64,000 nucleotides of DNA from Segatella buccae ATCC 33574 (GTDB lineage Bacteria; Bacteroidota; Bacteroidia; Bacteroidales; Bacteroidaceae): contig NZ_GL586311.1 in assembly GCF_000184945.1 (NCBI RefSeq), positions 2,104,329 through 2,168,328 on the forward strand, given 5' to 3'. The stretch's first letter is position 1; the number at the start of each line of letters is the position of its first letter. This document shows, in pieces, positions 1-8,403 of the stretch. A program made the translations under genes and the position numbers. The notes beneath the pieces were generated by a model, which was not told the origin of the DNA, did not search any database, and saw only the letters and a program-made list of their open reading frames with translations.

Positions 1-207
1 ACGAGCATAGACAAGGATTTTGAAATACAAGAGGGAGGCACGGTCAAGTCACTTGTTCAGGCAGAGTCTCACCCTTGGACATCGTGGAAAGTGGTTAATG
101 GCAACTTGGTGTTCAACACCGATACCTTCACCGTCAACGGACTTGGCGCCGACTCTTTGTATATAGAAAACAAGCAAGGTATATTTGTCTATAAACGCAC
201 CAAATAG
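1..207 (+). CDS. C-terminal end of a lipocalin-like protein (partial)
   Basis: The open frame enters from the left edge in frame 1 and stops with TAG at 205-207, leaving 68 residues. The visible part is beta-rich and polar (for example SWKVVNGNLVFN and DSLYIENKQGIFVYKR). This resembles the last strands of the small lipocalin-like proteins common in Bacteroidales, but the N-terminus and any signal peptide lie outside the window, so the family call is tentative. The rnz start follows 57 bp later on the same strand with no promoter that I can see between them, so the two may be co-transcribed. Confidence 0.6.
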   Translation, partial: TSIDKDFEIQEGGTVKSLVQAESHPWTSWKVVNGNLVFNTDTFTVNGLGADSLYIENKQGIFVYKRTK

Positions 208-264
208 CCTTTCCGCCGCCATTGTGATTTTCGGGGTGACGGCGGGGCTGTTTGCCAACACAGA

Positions 265-1179
265 ATGGAACCATTCAAAGTACATATATTAGGTTGTGGC
301 AGTGCTTTGCCCACCTTGAAGCACAATGCCACATCGCAGGTTGTCGAGATACGCGAAAAGCTTTTTATGGTAGATTGCGGTGAGGGCACACAGATGCAGT
401 TACGCCGTTCTCATATTCGTTTTACGAAAATCTCGGCCGTTTTCATCTCACATCTTCACGGGGATCATTGCTTCGGACTCATCGGTATGATTTCCACCTT
501 CGGTATGCTTGGCCGCACGGCCTCGCTCCATGTCTATGCCCCAGAGGCTTTGGGCCCCATGCTGCAGAGTCAGCTCGACTTGTTTTGTCAAGGTTTGGAG
601 TTCGAGGTGGTGTTCCACGCCGTCGATCCGAAGGTCAACAAGGTGGTGTACGAGGATCGGAGCCTAACCGTTGAAACCATTCCTTTGAATCACCGCACCC
701 CTTGTTGCGGTTATCTGTTCCGGGAGAAATCCACCCTTCCACACATTCGTCGCGACATGATAGACTTCTATCACATCCCCGTCAGTCAGATCAACAATAT
801 CAAGGCCGGGGCCGATTGGATCACCCCGGAAGGCACGGTGGTGCCTAATGCCCGGCTGGTGACCCCGGCTGACGCTCCACGCAGCTATGCCTTTTGCAGC
901 GACACGCGCTATATGCCTCACTTGCATGAACTGCTTGCCGGTGTGACCACGCTCTATCATGAGAGCACGTATGCCGATGATATGGCCGACAGAGCTCGGA
1001 AATATTACCACTCCACGGCCTCCCAAGCCGCCCGCGTGGCCCGGGACGCACACGTGGGGAAGCTGATTTTAGGCCATTACAGTGCTCGTTATGATAGCGA
1101 ATCGGCCATCCTTGCCGATGCCCGCAAAGTCTTTCCCAATAGTTTTCTTTCCAACGAAGGACTTGTCTTCAATGTCTGA
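265..1179 (+). CDS. rnz: Ribonuclease Z (tRNA 3' processing endonuclease)
   Basis: A 304-residue metallo-beta-lactamase-fold nuclease that cuts the 3' trailer from tRNA precursors. The zinc-binding motif HLHGDH is at residues 63-68. Further ligands are visible in PLNHRTPCCGY (about 144), FCSDTRYM (about 211) and LILGHYSARY (about 268). The length matches the bacterial short-form RNase Z (about 305). The ATG at 265 gives the expected N-terminus, with the first beta strand running into GCGSALPT. It is followed convergently by mntP, 50 bp away. Confidence 0.96.
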   Translation: MEPFKVHILGCGSALPTLKHNATSQVVEIREKLFMVDCGEGTQMQLRRSHIRFTKISAVFISHLHGDHCFGLIGMISTFGMLGRTASLHVYAPEALGPMLQSQLDLFCQGLEFEVVFHAVDPKVNKVVYEDRSLTVETIPLNHRTPCCGYLFREKSTLPHIRRDMIDFYHIPVSQINNIKAGADWITPEGTVVPNARLVTPADAPRSYAFCSDTRYMPHLHELLAGVTTLYHESTYADDMADRARKYYHSTASQAARVARDAHVGKLILGHYSARYDSESAILADARKVFPNSFLSNEGLVFNV

Positions 1180-1229
1180 CCATTTTGTCCGTAGCCTTGT
1201 GACAGCCGATCAGTGCCGGTTGCTGCTCA

Positions 1230-1808
1230 TTATGCGGTCAAATGGCTGATGAGTATTTTCGTGCCTATGAGGCAAAGAATGATGCCGCCGGCCAATTCCG
1301 GTTGCAGGCGGTGGTTGATGCTCCGCCCGAATCTGATGCCAAGCAGTGTGCCTGTGAAGCTCAAGACAACCGATACTCCCCCAATCATGGCCAATGGCAG
1401 CGCGAGTTGTGACAGATTGCGGTAGCCGATGAAGGCAAATGTTATGCCCACAGCCAGTGCGTCGATGCTTGTGGCTATAGCTAAGAGTAGTTGGGTCTTG
1501 ATTTTCTGTGGGTTGAAATGATGTTCTTTTTCCTCGGGTTGTAGGGCTTCTTTGATCATTCTAATGCCCAAAAAGGCCAATAGGCCAAATGCCAGCCAAT
1601 GGTCGTAGGCTTCAATGTGATGGGCAAAGCGTCTGGCAACTGCCCACCCGATGAGTGGCATGAAAGCCTGAAAGAGTCCGAAGAAGAAACTCATTTGCAG
1701 AATGACTCGCCAAGTTTTCTGCCGGATGATGACACCGCTGACTATCGAGATGGTGAAACAATCCATAGCCAAGGCTACAGAGAGGAAAAAGAGATCGAGT
1801 GTACTCAT
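1230..1808 (-). CDS. mntP: Manganese efflux pump MntP
   Basis: A 192-residue inner-membrane protein with six hydrophobic segments. It carries two related repeats whose conserved acidic membrane motifs are ALAMDCFTISI (about residue 16) and ATSIDALAVG (about 112), as expected for the MntP family that exports Mn2+. A longer frame opens at 1904, but the promoter -7 element at 1826-1833 lies inside it, so translation should start at the ATG at 1806-1808 (MSTLDLFF). No manganese-sensing riboswitch was recognised in the short leader. Confidence 0.92.
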   Translation of the reverse strand: MSTLDLFFLSVALAMDCFTISIVSGVIIRQKTWRVILQMSFFFGLFQAFMPLIGWAVARRFAHHIEAYDHWLAFGLLAFLGIRMIKEALQPEEKEHHFNPQKIKTQLLLAIATSIDALAVGITFAFIGYRNLSQLALPLAMIGGVSVVLSFTGTLLGIRFGRSINHRLQPELAGGIILCLIGTKILISHLTA

Positions 1809-1825
1809 AATGTTTCTTGCGAGTG

Positions 1826-1833
1826 CAAAGGTA
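1826..1833 (-). promoter_or_regulatory. Promoter -7 element of mntP
   Basis: TACCTTTG on the minus strand matches the Bacteroidetes -7 consensus TAnnTTTG. The predicted transcription start is about 4 nt downstream, giving a leader of roughly 14 nt before the mntP ATG. Confidence 0.75.
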
Positions 1834-1920
1834 CGATAAAGTGAAGATAAAACAAAAGAAAAGCATGTTTTTGTTTTTCTTCTTTTAGGAAATGCTTGTC
1901 TCAAGATATAGTAAGAAACC

Positions 1921-2181
1921 TACCGACATTTAGAAAACACCTTACATGTGCCGATAGCCCCAAAATATAGCGATGGCTTTTGGAGGCTTTTGAATGTCGG
2001 CTTTTGTTGTTTTTGTTTGTCGCGGAGCCCAAACGGCAAGGTGAAACGGGTACACTTGGAAGCCGGAAGAGGCCGACTTGGAGACCCGAATGGGCCGGAT
2101 GAGAAGGCTGTTTGGGCTCCGGTAGGGGGCAAGACGGAAAAAAGGGGGCACGTAAGTGCCCCCTTTGCTATTGCAAAGATA
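1921..2181 (-). repeat. Intergenic element A: mini transcription unit plus inverted repeat
   Basis: This fills most of the 534-bp gap between mntP and prs. Read on the minus strand it starts with a promoter (TATCTTTG, 2174-2181), runs straight into a hairpin with a T-run (2138-2166), and then carries an 11-bp perfect inverted repeat (GGAGCCCAAAC at 2024-2034, GTTTGGGCTCC at 2110-2120) enclosing a GC-rich 75-nt loop. It ends in AAATGTCGGTA (1919-1930 region). Element B at 17398-17618 has the same start and end motifs and similar length, so the two look like members of one family. No credible protein is coded on either strand. Whether it is a non-coding RNA or a small dispersed repeat cannot be decided from one window. 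Confidence 0.55.
2138..2166 (-). terminator. Intrinsic terminator inside element A
   Basis: The stem GGGGGCAC / GTGCCCCC (2144-2151 and 2156-2163), extended by A-T pairs on both sides, has a GTAA loop and is followed on the minus strand by six T. It sits only about 8 nt downstream of the -7 element, so any transcript would be about 33 nt long. Confidence 0.7.
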
Positions 2182-2342
2182 CGATATAAATCGTCCAAAT
2201 GCAAGTGCGTGGTTATTTTCCTTGACAATATGCGGTAAGACGCTACGGCTTGATTTTGCCTTGCTGACAAAGGTTACGGGCTGTATCGTCTGCCTCTATG
2301 GTTGACATGGAAGCCGTCCCGACAGCATTTTCGGCCGGAGGC

Positions 2343-3281
2343 CTATACCAGATATTGTGAGGAGATGCTTTCGTTGTTGACCACCCGTTTGATGGTCTCG
2401 GCAAACATGTCGGCCACGGAGAGCTGCTTCACTTTGGCACTGCGCTGAGAGTAGGGAATGGAGTCGGTGAAAACGATTTCTTCAAGTGCCGAATTTTGGA
2501 CGCGCTCTGATGCCGGACCGCTCATGACGCAGTGCGACGCACAGGCCCTTACGCTCTTTGCGCCGGCAGCCTTCATGATATCGGCGGCTTTGGTGATGGT
2601 TCCGGCTGTGTCCACCATGTCGTCTACCACGATGACATTCTTGTCTTTCACGTCACCGATAATCTGCATACTCTCGACCACGTTGGCACGTGCGCGGGTC
2701 TTGTTGCACAGCACCAGCGGACAACCCAGATACTTGGCATAGGTGTTGGCACGCTTGGATCCGCCGACATCGGGAGAAGCGATCACGAGGTCTTTCAACT
2801 TGAGCGACTGGAGATAGGGCAGGATGACCCCGGAAGCGTAGAGATGATCCACCGGAACATTGAAAAAACCTTGAATCTGGTCGGCATGCAAGTCCATCGT
2901 GATCAGCCGGTCAATGCCGGCCACACTCAGCAAGTCGGCCACCAGCTTGGCACCGATGCTCACTCTCGGCTTGTCTTTGCGGTCTTGCCGGGCCCAACCG
3001 AAATAGGGAATCACGGCGATGACATTGCGTGCCGAAGCTCGTTTGGCTGCATCGATCATCAGGAGAAGTTCCATGAGATTGTCCGAATTGGGGAAGGTGC
3101 TCTGCACAAGGAACACGTCGCGTCCGCGGATAGATTCTTCGTAGGATACGGCAAATTCTCCATCGGAAAACCTTGTAACGACCAGATTGCCAAGCGGGCA
3201 ACCCAAACTGGTACAAATTTTCTCTGCAAGGTATCTCGTGCTTGTACCGGAGAATACCAAAAAAGAGTTTTGTTGACTCAT
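2343..3281 (-). CDS. prs: Ribose-phosphate pyrophosphokinase
   Basis: A 312-residue PRPP synthase: it makes 5-phosphoribosyl diphosphate from ribose 5-phosphate and ATP for nucleotide, histidine and NAD synthesis. Visible landmarks are the FSDGEF loop, PYFGWARQDRKDKPR (ATP-binding flexible loop, about residues 95-110), TMDLHADQIQGFF, and the PRPP loop VVDDMVDTAGT (about 218-228). The frame extends upstream to 3419, but that extension overlaps the preceding gene; the ATG at 3279-3281 gives the normal length and N-terminus. It lies 41 bp downstream of the ThiE-like gene and is probably transcribed with it. Confidence 0.96.
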   Translation of the reverse strand: MSQQNSFLVFSGTSTRYLAEKICTSLGCPLGNLVVTRFSDGEFAVSYEESIRGRDVFLVQSTFPNSDNLMELLLMIDAAKRASARNVIAVIPYFGWARQDRKDKPRVSIGAKLVADLLSVAGIDRLITMDLHADQIQGFFNVPVDHLYASGVILPYLQSLKLKDLVIASPDVGGSKRANTYAKYLGCPLVLCNKTRARANVVESMQIIGDVKDKNVIVVDDMVDTAGTITKAADIMKAAGAKSVRACASHCVMSGPASERVQNSALEEIVFTDSIPYSQRSAKVKQLSVADMFAETIKRVVNNESISSQYLV

Positions 3282-3322
3282 TCTCTTGTTGTTTTTATGT
3301 GTAGGTTTTATACTTGTCTTTT

Positions 3323-3931
3323 TTATTCTACCGCCTTCCTCAGTTTGTTGAAGTGGTTGATGAGTTGCAGATAGTCGGTTTCGTTGTGGATGTCGAAACG
3401 GTTCCAGAGGTCTCCGCATACCACTACGCCTCCGAATCCCAACTGCTTGGCCAGCTTCACATTCTCCAGACTCATGCCTCCCAGCGCATACACATGCTTG
3501 TCGATGAGACCGCGGTGGGCGGCATCTTCAAGCTCATTGAGATTGAAAGACGATTTCTCGCTCGGATACTCAATGCAGTCGAAAATGTTTTTGAGGAATA
3601 CATAGTTGAACTTGCGCTTGGCCTCTTTCAGCCGCTTTGTCTCCGTGCATGTGGCACTCATCTTGCCTTTATAGCCCTTGGGGGCTTCCTGAAAGGCATC
3701 GTCGAGATGAATGCCTGCCAGGTCATATTCGTTTTTTAAATAGAAGTGGTCGTGTACGGTGATTTTTCGGTAAGTCTCTTCCGGCAATAATGACAGGAGG
3801 CGCTCGGAGTACATCGGAGACGAATCGGGCTTGTTCAGATGCAGATTGTCCATTCCCTCCTCGAAGAGCGTGGCTAAAATCTTGTCTTCTTCCACAAAAA
3901 ATGTGGATTTGGTCATTATCACTAACTTCAT
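3323..3931 (-). CDS. Thiamine-phosphate synthase-like (ThiE/TenI family) protein
   Basis: A 202-residue TIM-barrel-type protein of the ThiE/TenI family. Recognisable pieces are GIHLDDAFQEAP (the GxHL segment), NYVFLKNIFDCIEY (equivalent to the YVxxxPIF strand) and YALGGMSLENVKLAKQLGFGGVVV near the C-terminus (phosphate-binding GG). The pyrophosphate-contacting residues of classical ThiE are not clearly conserved and no other thi gene is nearby, so true thiamine-phosphate synthase activity is uncertain. The start is placed at 3931 (MKLVIMTKS), 24 nt after the -7 element TACTTTTG at 3956-3963. It heads a likely two-gene operon with prs. Confidence 0.75.
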   Translation of the reverse strand: MKLVIMTKSTFFVEEDKILATLFEEGMDNLHLNKPDSSPMYSERLLSLLPEETYRKITVHDHFYLKNEYDLAGIHLDDAFQEAPKGYKGKMSATCTETKRLKEAKRKFNYVFLKNIFDCIEYPSEKSSFNLNELEDAAHRGLIDKHVYALGGMSLENVKLAKQLGFGGVVVCGDLWNRFDIHNETDYLQLINHFNKLRKAVE

Positions 3932-3955
3932 TGTTATATACCAACTTTTCCAATG

Positions 3956-3963
3956 CAAAAGTA
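3956..3963 (-). promoter_or_regulatory. Promoter -7 element of the thiE-like/prs operon
   Basis: TACTTTTG followed by C on the minus strand, in an AT-rich context, matches TAnnTTTG. It is 24 nt upstream of the chosen ATG. Confidence 0.7.
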
Positions 3964-4006
3964 TTAAAAAACTTTTAAACGGGCAATTATATTCGTGATA
4001 AAAAGC

Positions 4007-4237
4007 TATCTTTGCATCAATTTAGCAAATATAGGCAAGAACGGGAATTGCGACTCGTCTGATTTCTGTGTTTGTCAGGGTTGCCCACGCTCTCTGTTAG
4101 TGGGATTGGCAGACTGTGCAGGCAGGAGATGGGGATGTGATGTTCCCTTTGTTCCTTTCAACTCTTGAAGTTGATTTTGCGGAACTTAGATAATAATTAA
4201 GGTGTGAATTTTTTGAACCCCACCCGAGACAAATGAT
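4007..4237 (+). promoter_or_regulatory. nspC promoter and about 220-nt leader
   Basis: The -7 element TATCTTTG is at 4007-4014, so the predicted leader runs from about 4018 to 4237, unusually long for this window. It can form a stem CCCAC/GTGGG (4082-4104 region), extended by GTC/GAC across an internal loop, and a short TCAACT/AGTTGA hairpin near 4160-4175. No known riboswitch class was recognised. Post-transcriptional control of nspC is possible but unproven. Confidence 0.5.
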
Positions 4238-5431
4238 ATGGTGAATTTGCAGACATTCGAAGAGATAAAACATCCCATGTATGTGCTGGAGGAAGCGCGG
4301 TTGCGTCGTAACCTCTCACTCATCAGCAGTGTGGCTGAAGCGGCCGATGTGGAAATTATATTGGCTTTTAAGGCTTATGCCTTGTGGAAGACTTTTCCTA
4401 TCTTCAAGGAGTACATACAGGCCACCACGGCGAGTTCGCTGTGGGAGGCCCGGTTGGGGTATGAGGAGTTTGGGAGCAAGACCCACACGTTTTCGCCGGC
4501 ATATACGGATGATGAGATCGACGAAATAGCTCGGTGTTCGAGCCACCTCACTTTCAATTCCCTCACTCAATATGAGCGTTACCACCAACGGGTGAGGACT
4601 GTCAATTCCGGCATTAGCTGTGGCATCCGCATCAATCCCGAATATTCGGAAGTGGAGACTTTGCTTTACAATCCTTGTGCTCCGGGCACCCGTTTCGGGG
4701 TGAGGAATGCGTTGTTGCCCGAAAAGTTGCCGACCGACATAGAAGGTTTCCATTGCCACACGCTGTGTGAGAGTGGGGCTGATGTGTTCCGTCGCACATT
4801 AACCCATATTGAAGACAAGTTTGGGGCATGGTTTTCTCAAATCAAGTGGATCAATTTCGGTGGAGGGCATCTGATGACCCGCGCCGGTTATGACATCGAC
4901 TTGCTGGTGGCTACACTCCGGGAGTTTCATGCCCGTTATCCGTGGCTGAAGGTGGTGTTGGAGCCGGGAAGTGCTTTCGCGTGGCAGACGGGCGAACTGG
5001 TATCGCAGGTGGTGGACATTGTAGGCGGCACGGATGGTGAACCGACGACGGCAATCCTCAATGTAAGTTTCACTTGCCACATGCCCGACTGTCTGGAAAT
5101 GCCCTACCATCCACGGGTGAGAGGTGCGGCGACACTCGAAAGTGAGGACGTTTTTTTGCCCCAAACAACAGAAGATGGAGGGCGGAGCTATGTCTATAGG
5201 CTTGGAGGCAATTCCTGTCTGAGTGGAGACTTCATGCGCAGTTGGGCTTTCGATCATCCGCTGCAGATTGGTGAGAATATCATCTTTGAAGATATGTTGC
5301 ATTACACAACGGTGAAGACAAATACCTTCAATGGCATTTCTCATCCGGCGATAGGGTTGGTGAGATGTGACGGGAGTCTGGAAATGCTGCGCACTTATTC
5401 TTATGCAGACTACAAGGCACGGATGGACTGA
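4238..5431 (+). CDS. nspC: Carboxynorspermidine decarboxylase
   Basis: A 397-residue PLP-dependent alanine-racemase-fold decarboxylase. In the alternative polyamine pathway it converts carboxy(nor)spermidine to (nor)spermidine. The PLP lysine is K45 in AFKAYALW. Other family landmarks are GFHCHTLCE, INFGGGHLMTRAGYD, LEPGSAFAW (phosphate binding), and the Cys-containing CHMPDCLEMPYHP and GGNSCLSGD segments. The carboxynorspermidine dehydrogenase gene that often partners it is not in the window. The start has a second ATG just upstream at 4233 in another frame. Confidence 0.93.
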   Translation: MVNLQTFEEIKHPMYVLEEARLRRNLSLISSVAEAADVEIILAFKAYALWKTFPIFKEYIQATTASSLWEARLGYEEFGSKTHTFSPAYTDDEIDEIARCSSHLTFNSLTQYERYHQRVRTVNSGISCGIRINPEYSEVETLLYNPCAPGTRFGVRNALLPEKLPTDIEGFHCHTLCESGADVFRRTLTHIEDKFGAWFSQIKWINFGGGHLMTRAGYDIDLLVATLREFHARYPWLKVVLEPGSAFAWQTGELVSQVVDIVGGTDGEPTTAILNVSFTCHMPDCLEMPYHPRVRGAATLESEDVFLPQTTEDGGRSYVYRLGGNSCLSGDFMRSWAFDHPLQIGENIIFEDMLHYTTVKTNTFNGISHPAIGLVRCDGSLEMLRTYSYADYKARMD

Positions 5432-5529
5432 AGCTTCCGGCTGTGTATTTATATAAATAGGTGGATGAAAAAAAACGTGTTTTACCGAAAAAAAAGCATG
5501 GAAAAGTTTGCAGACACAAAAAAAAGCGT

Positions 5530-5537
5530 TACCTTTG
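5530..5537 (+). promoter_or_regulatory. Promoter -7 element of the tRNA cluster
   Basis: TACCTTTG followed by C, 38 bp upstream of the first tRNA, with an A-rich upstream stretch. It is the likely promoter for all four tRNA genes, which are spaced by 16-41 bp. Confidence 0.75.
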
Positions 5538-5575
5538 CAACCGCATTTAGAGAAGTGTTCCTGCTAAAGGATTAT

Positions 5576-5648
<73 letters not shown>

Positions 5649-5689
5649 CAACATTCTGAATAACAGCCAATAAAGAGATTATCTTTTAT

Positions 5690-5771
5690 GCCCAGGTGGC
5701 GGAATTGGTAGACGCGCACGTTTCAGGTGCGTGTGTTTCACGACGTGCAGGTTCGAGTCCTGTTCTGGGCA
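5690..5771 (+). tRNA. tRNA-Leu (CAG)
   Basis: An 82-nt class II tRNA: acceptor GCCCAGG/TCTGGGC, D arm TGGCGGAATTGGTAGACGC typical of leucine, anticodon loop TTCAGGT (anticodon CAG), long variable arm, T arm with GGTTCGAGTCC, discriminator A. Confidence 0.95.
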
Positions 5772-5797
5772 CAATTATTCAGAATGCTTTATATGTT

Positions 5798-5881
5798 GGA
5801 GAGGTGGCGGAATTGGTAGACGCGCTACTTTGAGGGGGTAGTGATAATTGCATCGTGGGAGTTCGAGTCTCCTCCTCTTCA
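5798..5881 (+). tRNA. tRNA-Leu (GAG)
   Basis: An 84-nt class II tRNA: acceptor GGAGAGG/CCTCTTC (one G-T pair), leucine-type D arm TGGCGGAATTGGTAGACGC, anticodon loop TTGAGGG (anticodon GAG), variable arm GATAATTGCATCG, T arm GGAGTTCGAGTCTCC, discriminator A. Confidence 0.95.
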
Positions 5882-5900
5882 CATAATGATAGTTTTTTAG

Positions 5901-5973
<73 letters not shown>

Positions 5974-5998
5974 CTTTTTTAGGAAAACATACTCATAC

Positions 5999-6547
5999 AT
6001 GAATCTATATTTAAGATATTTTGATAGGGAAACATTAGCTTATAATGTAGAAGAAGCTTTAGATTTTTTGTACAATATCCCCGAGATTGGCTTGGATGCA
6101 AATCTGATTGCTGATATTCGTGAATATGCGAATAGCGATGTGATGTATCCTAAAAGATATAAGGTGCGCCCACGTGTTTATTTTATCATCATCAAGACGG
6201 TGGCTGCCACCATGCAGGATTTTAAGGAGAAAAAGGCCGTACGGCAATCAAGTGAACCCAATTCTTTCCGGCACGACCAGTCAGCCAGCACATTGCTCCG
6301 ACTTAATGAACACCGCCCCGGGTGGTATGAGGCCGAGTTTGATTTCAAACGGGTGGTGACTATCCCGTCTACGGGCAAGCATGAATATCGTGACACGCAC
6401 TTTGCGGCCCGGATGAAGGCCACTTCCGGACAAGATTGCTACAATCGTGTGGTTGAGCATTTGCGTGGCAGAGTGGACAGCCGTAGTCAGTTCCCTTCGA
6501 TGAAAGGCAAGAACTTCAGGTTCAAGTATCTTGGCATGTGGAAGTAA
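5999..6547 (+). CDS. Conserved-looking hypothetical protein
   Basis: A 182-residue, basic, soluble protein without signal peptide or membrane segment. I do not recognise the family. It is rich in Arg and aromatic residues, with a predicted helical N-terminal half (LYLRYFDRETLAYNVEEALDFL) and a segment with PKRYKVRPRVYFIIIKTVAA. The open frame extends back over the tRNA-Gly gene, but the ATG at 5999 is the first start after the tRNA. It is followed 22 bp later by ssb, so the two may share a transcript. Confidence 0.75.
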   Translation: MNLYLRYFDRETLAYNVEEALDFLYNIPEIGLDANLIADIREYANSDVMYPKRYKVRPRVYFIIIKTVAATMQDFKEKKAVRQSSEPNSFRHDQSASTLLRLNEHRPGWYEAEFDFKRVVTIPSTGKHEYRDTHFAARMKATSGQDCYNRVVEHLRGRVDSRSQFPSMKGKNFRFKYLGMWK

Positions 6548-6569
6548 GACGGTCTTAACGCGTGTTGCT

Positions 6570-7013
6570 ATGAACAAGGTGATGTTGATTGGAAATGTTG
6601 GTAAGGATCCGCTAGTGAGGTATTACGATGCCGATCAGGCGGTGGCGCAAGTGTCTTTTGCCACAAGCGAGCGTTCCTATACGCTTCCCAATGGTACTGT
6701 AGTACCCGAACGCACCGAGTGGCACAACCTTGTGTTCTATAAAAAACTGGCCAAATACATCGAGTCATACGTCCATAAAGGGGATAAGCTCTATGTGGAG
6801 GGTAAGATTCGCTATCGAAGCTATGACGATAAGGCTGGGCGTAAACATTATGTCACGGAGATTGTTGTAGACACGATGGAAATGCTTTCTTATCGGGGAA
6901 TGTCGGCAAACGCTGATAGTAGCGGTACACCGGCCACCGAAAATGTTTCTCGGCAGAAGCAGGAAACAACGGATGCCGGCGAACAGGAGTCCGACAATGA
7001 ACTGCCGTTTTGA
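6570..7013 (+). CDS. ssb: Single-stranded DNA-binding protein
   Basis: A 147-residue SSB: N-terminal OB fold (MNKVMLIGNVGKDPLVRYYD; TEWHNLVFYKKLAKYIESYV; GDKLYVEGKIRYRSY), a short polar linker, and the acidic C-terminal tip DNELPF that recruits partner proteins. The upstream-extended frame (from 6531) is rejected because MNKVMLIGNVG is the invariant N-terminus. The order ssb - gldE - PPTase is a familiar Bacteroidales arrangement. Confidence 0.95.
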   Translation: MNKVMLIGNVGKDPLVRYYDADQAVAQVSFATSERSYTLPNGTVVPERTEWHNLVFYKKLAKYIESYVHKGDKLYVEGKIRYRSYDDKAGRKHYVTEIVVDTMEMLSYRGMSANADSSGTPATENVSRQKQETTDAGEQESDNELPF

Positions 7014-7047
7014 TATCGCCATGTCATAATCTTTTAGTCAGGGAACA

Positions 7048-8397
7048 TTGGATATAACGAGTTTTTTAGAATCTTTTTCAGATGTTAGCTTCCAAGCACC
7101 TCACCCCGGGGTGATTTTTGCCGCTTTGCTGGCTATGATGTTGCTTGTTGTTTCCGGTTTTGCCAGCGGCTCGGAAATCGCTTTTTTCAGTCTTTCTCCT
7201 TCCGATATTGACGAGGTTGACCTCGAACGTACTCCCACCGATAAAAATATCCGGATGCTACGGGAGGATTCGGAGCGCACATTGGCGACGATTCTGATTA
7301 CCAATAACTTTGTCAATGTGACCATCATCATGCTTTGCAACTTTGTTTTTGGTTCGATGGTGCATTTCGGCCCAAAGGCTTATTGGCTTGAGTTTCTCTC
7401 TATTACAATCATACTGACCTTCTTGCTTCTTCTTTTCGGTGAGATCATGCCCAAGGTCTATAGCAGGCAAGAGCCTTTGCGATTTTGCCGGAGAACGGTG
7501 GGTGGCATACTTGTTTTAAGAAAAATATTCTGGCCGTTGGAGTCGTTGCTTATCCATAGCGGTGTGATTGCTGAAAAGATTGTACAGAAAGAAAAGCATC
7601 TGCTGAGTGTAGATGATTTGGAACAAGCTTTGGAGTTGACGGATAAAGAAGAGATAAAAGACGAGCAAAGCATCTTGCAGGGAATCATCCGCTTTGGAGA
7701 TGAAACTGCTAAGGAGGTGATGACCAGTAGGCAGGACATCGTTGATTTGGATATCCGGTCGAGTTATACCGATGTTTTGAAGTGTATTGTCGAAAATAAT
7801 TATAGTCGGATCCCAGTCTATCAGAACAATACGGACAATATCCGTGGAGTGTTGTATATCAAGGATTTGTTGCCCCATTTGTCCAAGCCTGCCTCTTTCC
7901 GTTGGCAGAGTCTGATTCGCCCTCCCTACTTTGTTCCAGAGACGAAGAAGATAGATGACCTTTTGCGGGAATTTCAAGAAAACAGAGTGCATATTGCTAT
8001 CGTCGTAGATGAGTTTGGAGGAACAAGCGGACTCGTGACCTTGGAGGATATTCTGGAGGAGATTGTCGGTGAAATCAATGACGAATATGACGAAGAGGAA
8101 AAGAACTACTCGAAGTTGAATTACAATACGTATATTTTTGAAGGCAAGACACTTCTGAGCGATTTCTGCAAGATATTGAATATCGGCGACGAGGAGTTCT
8201 CCGAAGTGGAGGGTGATGCGGATACGCTTGCCGGTCTGCTGCTTGAAATAAAAGGTGATTTCCCCAGTGTCTACGAGAAGCTGAACTATAAGAACTACAG
8301 TTTTGAGATCATGGAAGTTGAAGACCGTCGAATCAGTAAGGTGAAAGTTATTGTGCATCCGTTGCCCAAATCTGAAATCGAGGAGAAAGAAAAGTAG
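7048..8397 (+). CDS. gldE: GldE-like CNNM/CBS-domain membrane protein
   Basis: A 449-residue hemolysin/CorC-family protein. An N-terminal CNNM (DUF21) domain with three or four membrane segments (about residues 20-180) contains GFASGSEIAFFSLSP. It is followed by two CBS domains (about 210-330; NNYSRIPVYQ, FGGTSGLVTLEDILEEIVGEI) and a C-terminal CorC/HlyC domain. In gliding Bacteroidetes GldE supports type IX secretion/gliding; in non-gliders its role is unclear, and ion transport is possible. No ATG is available at the N-terminus, so the start is the TTG at 7048, 35 bp after ssb. The next gene starts 7 bp after its stop. Confidence 0.88.
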   Translation: MDITSFLESFSDVSFQAPHPGVIFAALLAMMLLVVSGFASGSEIAFFSLSPSDIDEVDLERTPTDKNIRMLREDSERTLATILITNNFVNVTIIMLCNFVFGSMVHFGPKAYWLEFLSITIILTFLLLLFGEIMPKVYSRQEPLRFCRRTVGGILVLRKIFWPLESLLIHSGVIAEKIVQKEKHLLSVDDLEQALELTDKEEIKDEQSILQGIIRFGDETAKEVMTSRQDIVDLDIRSSYTDVLKCIVENNYSRIPVYQNNTDNIRGVLYIKDLLPHLSKPASFRWQSLIRPPYFVPETKKIDDLLREFQENRVHIAIVVDEFGGTSGLVTLEDILEEIVGEINDEYDEEEKNYSKLNYNTYIFEGKTLLSDFCKILNIGDEEFSEVEGDADTLAGLLLEIKGDFPSVYEKLNYKNYSFEIMEVEDRRISKVKVIVHPLPKSEIEEKEK

Positions 8398-8403
8398 AGG
8401 GAA

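Noticed and set aside
1920..2270. Proteins of 69-116 codons in element A on either strand
   Set aside because: They span a promoter and terminator hairpin, are proline- and cysteine-rich, and have no recognisable domain.
2240..2342. A tRNA-like or SRP-like RNA just downstream of prs
   Set aside because: Short complementary segments exist, but no cloverleaf or SRP core motif could be formed.
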